Source: Amycolatopsis tucumanensis (lineage in GTDB: Bacteria > Actinomycetota > Actinomycetes > Mycobacteriales > Pseudonocardiaceae). Taken from it: a stretch of DNA of 64,000 bases. Within the stretch, counting starts at the first letter, position 1; each line of letters starts with the position of its first letter. Location: assembly GCF_021654135.1 (NCBI RefSeq), contig NZ_JAKGSD010000014.1, positions 64,416 to 128,415 of the forward strand. Direction: 5' to 3'. Shown piece after piece: positions 63,175 through 64,000 of the stretch. A model generated the notes under the pieces. That model made no database searches and was not told the DNA's origin. It saw only the letters and a program-made list of their open reading frames with translations. The position numbers and the translations under genes were made by a program.

Positions 63175-64000
63175 TCACCCGAGGCAGGCCCGGACCGCGT
63201 CGGCCAGGTTCGTCGCCCGCGGGTCGTCCGGGCGGTAGTTCCACAGGTTGGGGACGTAGCCGAACCCGACACGGGCGTCGGGGTCGGCGAAACCCACCGA
63301 TCCACCAGAGCCCGGGTGGCCGAACGACCGCGGTCCGAGCATCGGGTACGGCGGGCAGGCCCGCCAGAACCCCAGCGACATGTTGAAGGAGCGGTCGGCC
63401 GGGAGGCTCAGCCCCGGCGGCAGCCCGTGCATGCGCGTGCGGTCGGTCTGGATCTCGGTCGCCGTGCCGACGGTCGACGGCTTGAGCAGCCGCACACCGT
63501 CGACGCGGCTGACGGTGGCGGCGTACATCCGGGCGATCGAGTGCGCGTCGGCGACCATGTTCGCGGCCGGGAACTCCGCCGCACGCCAGGCACGCGTGGT
63601 GAAGTAGCTGGTCGTGTTGTCGAAGGCGCCGCCGAGCTCGCCCGCGCGGATGGCGACGGAACCCGGGCTGTACTGAGCGTTCACCCACGCGGTGACCGTG
63701 TCGGCGTCGAGCCCGGTCACCTTGATCAACCCGGCGAGCAGCTCGTCCACGGTGAACGGGGCGGCGTCGTGGATCCGCGCGACCCGCCGTTCGTGCTTCT
63801 CCGGCAGGCCGATCCACGCGTCGAGCCCGAGCGGGCGGGCCACCTCCTCGGCGAAGAAGGTGCCGAGCGACTTGCCGGTGATCCGGCGCACCACCTCGCC
63901 GACCAGGAACCCGAAGGTGTGGGCGTGGTAGATGTGCTCGGTGCCGGGCTGCCACAGCGGCGGCTGCGCTTCGAGCGCCCGGATGACCGGGTGCCAGGCG
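63175..64000 (-). CDS. Serine hydrolase of the beta-lactamase/esterase VIII fold (3' part, runs off right edge)
   Basis: The frame is open to 64000. Visible parts include YHAHTFGFLVGEVVRRITG (the tyrosine motif with the long helix), FFAEEVARPLGLDAWIGLP and the late GHPGSGGSVGFADPDARV motif that replaces KTG. This is the pattern of beta-lactamase-related esterases (EstB-like). The SxxK nucleophile lies beyond the window. 239 residues are present after the first internal GTG. Substrate unknown. Confidence 0.88.
   Translation of the reverse strand, partial: AWHPVIRALEAQPPLWQPGTEHIYHAHTFGFLVGEVVRRITGKSLGTFFAEEVARPLGLDAWIGLPEKHERRVARIHDAAPFTVDELLAGLIKVTGLDADTVTAWVNAQYSPGSVAIRAGELGGAFDNTTSYFTTRAWRAAEFPAANMVADAHSIARMYAATVSRVDGVRLLKPSTVGTATEIQTDRTRMHGLPPGLSLPADRSFNMSLGFWRACPPYPMLGPRSFGHPGSGGSVGFADPDARVGFGYVPNLWNYRPDDPRATNLADAVRACLG

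Overview
The DNA is very GC-rich with codons ending in G or C. It carries a complete actinobacterial type VII (ESX) secretion locus, virginiamycin-lyase and tripartite-tricarboxylate genes, and GTG/TTG starts. This points to an actinomycete, most likely Pseudonocardiaceae such as Amycolatopsis (inference from gene content, not a proven identity).

Region 1 (1-27722, minus strand) is dominated by one reading frame that starts with GTG at 27722 and stays open to the left edge, at least 9,240 codons. Its first ~2,840 codons read as an ESX-exported polymorphic toxin: helical head, Gly/Asp-rich linker, beta-rich stalk, kinase-like domain and an intact EndoU RNase tip. A 188-residue protein in another frame (18635-19201) sits exactly after the tip and looks like an immunity protein. 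Beyond it the original frame resumes for more than 6,200 codons. That part holds two full and two partial copies of a ~1,487-residue module with decayed ADP-ribosyltransferase-like ends, further tandem beta repeats, a coiled region and a metal-binding amidohydrolase domain. No stop separates the two halves.

Region 2 (27775-45341) is the secretion machine and its helpers: a YbaB-like protein and a small ESX-type protein upstream of the giant gene, a mycosin lacking every catalytic residue, two WXG100 proteins, EccB, EccD, EccC, two putative substrates (one PPE-like with PPG repeats), a lipoprotein, EccE with a coupled partner, and a group 2 sigma factor. Strong hairpins punctuate it at 29935-29974, 37742-37780, 40989-41058 and 41697-41731.

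Region 3 (45494-64000) is ordinary accessory chromosome: a zinc-ribbon mini-protein, an orphan PxpC with a palindromic operator, an NlpC/P60 hydrolase, a divergent tetR/vgb pair around a palindrome plus an AhpD-like protein without cysteines, a TctABC importer divergent from a CitA/CitB-type two-component system, a CobW GTPase, a GAF-ANTAR regulator, an enoyl-CoA hydratase, a SufR-like regulator divergent from a DUF2231 membrane protein, FolE, a MerR/B12-type regulator, a TetR regulator and MFS exporter sharing an operator, and the 3' part of a beta-lactamase-fold hydrolase. No rRNA, tRNA, CRISPR array or insertion sequence was seen.
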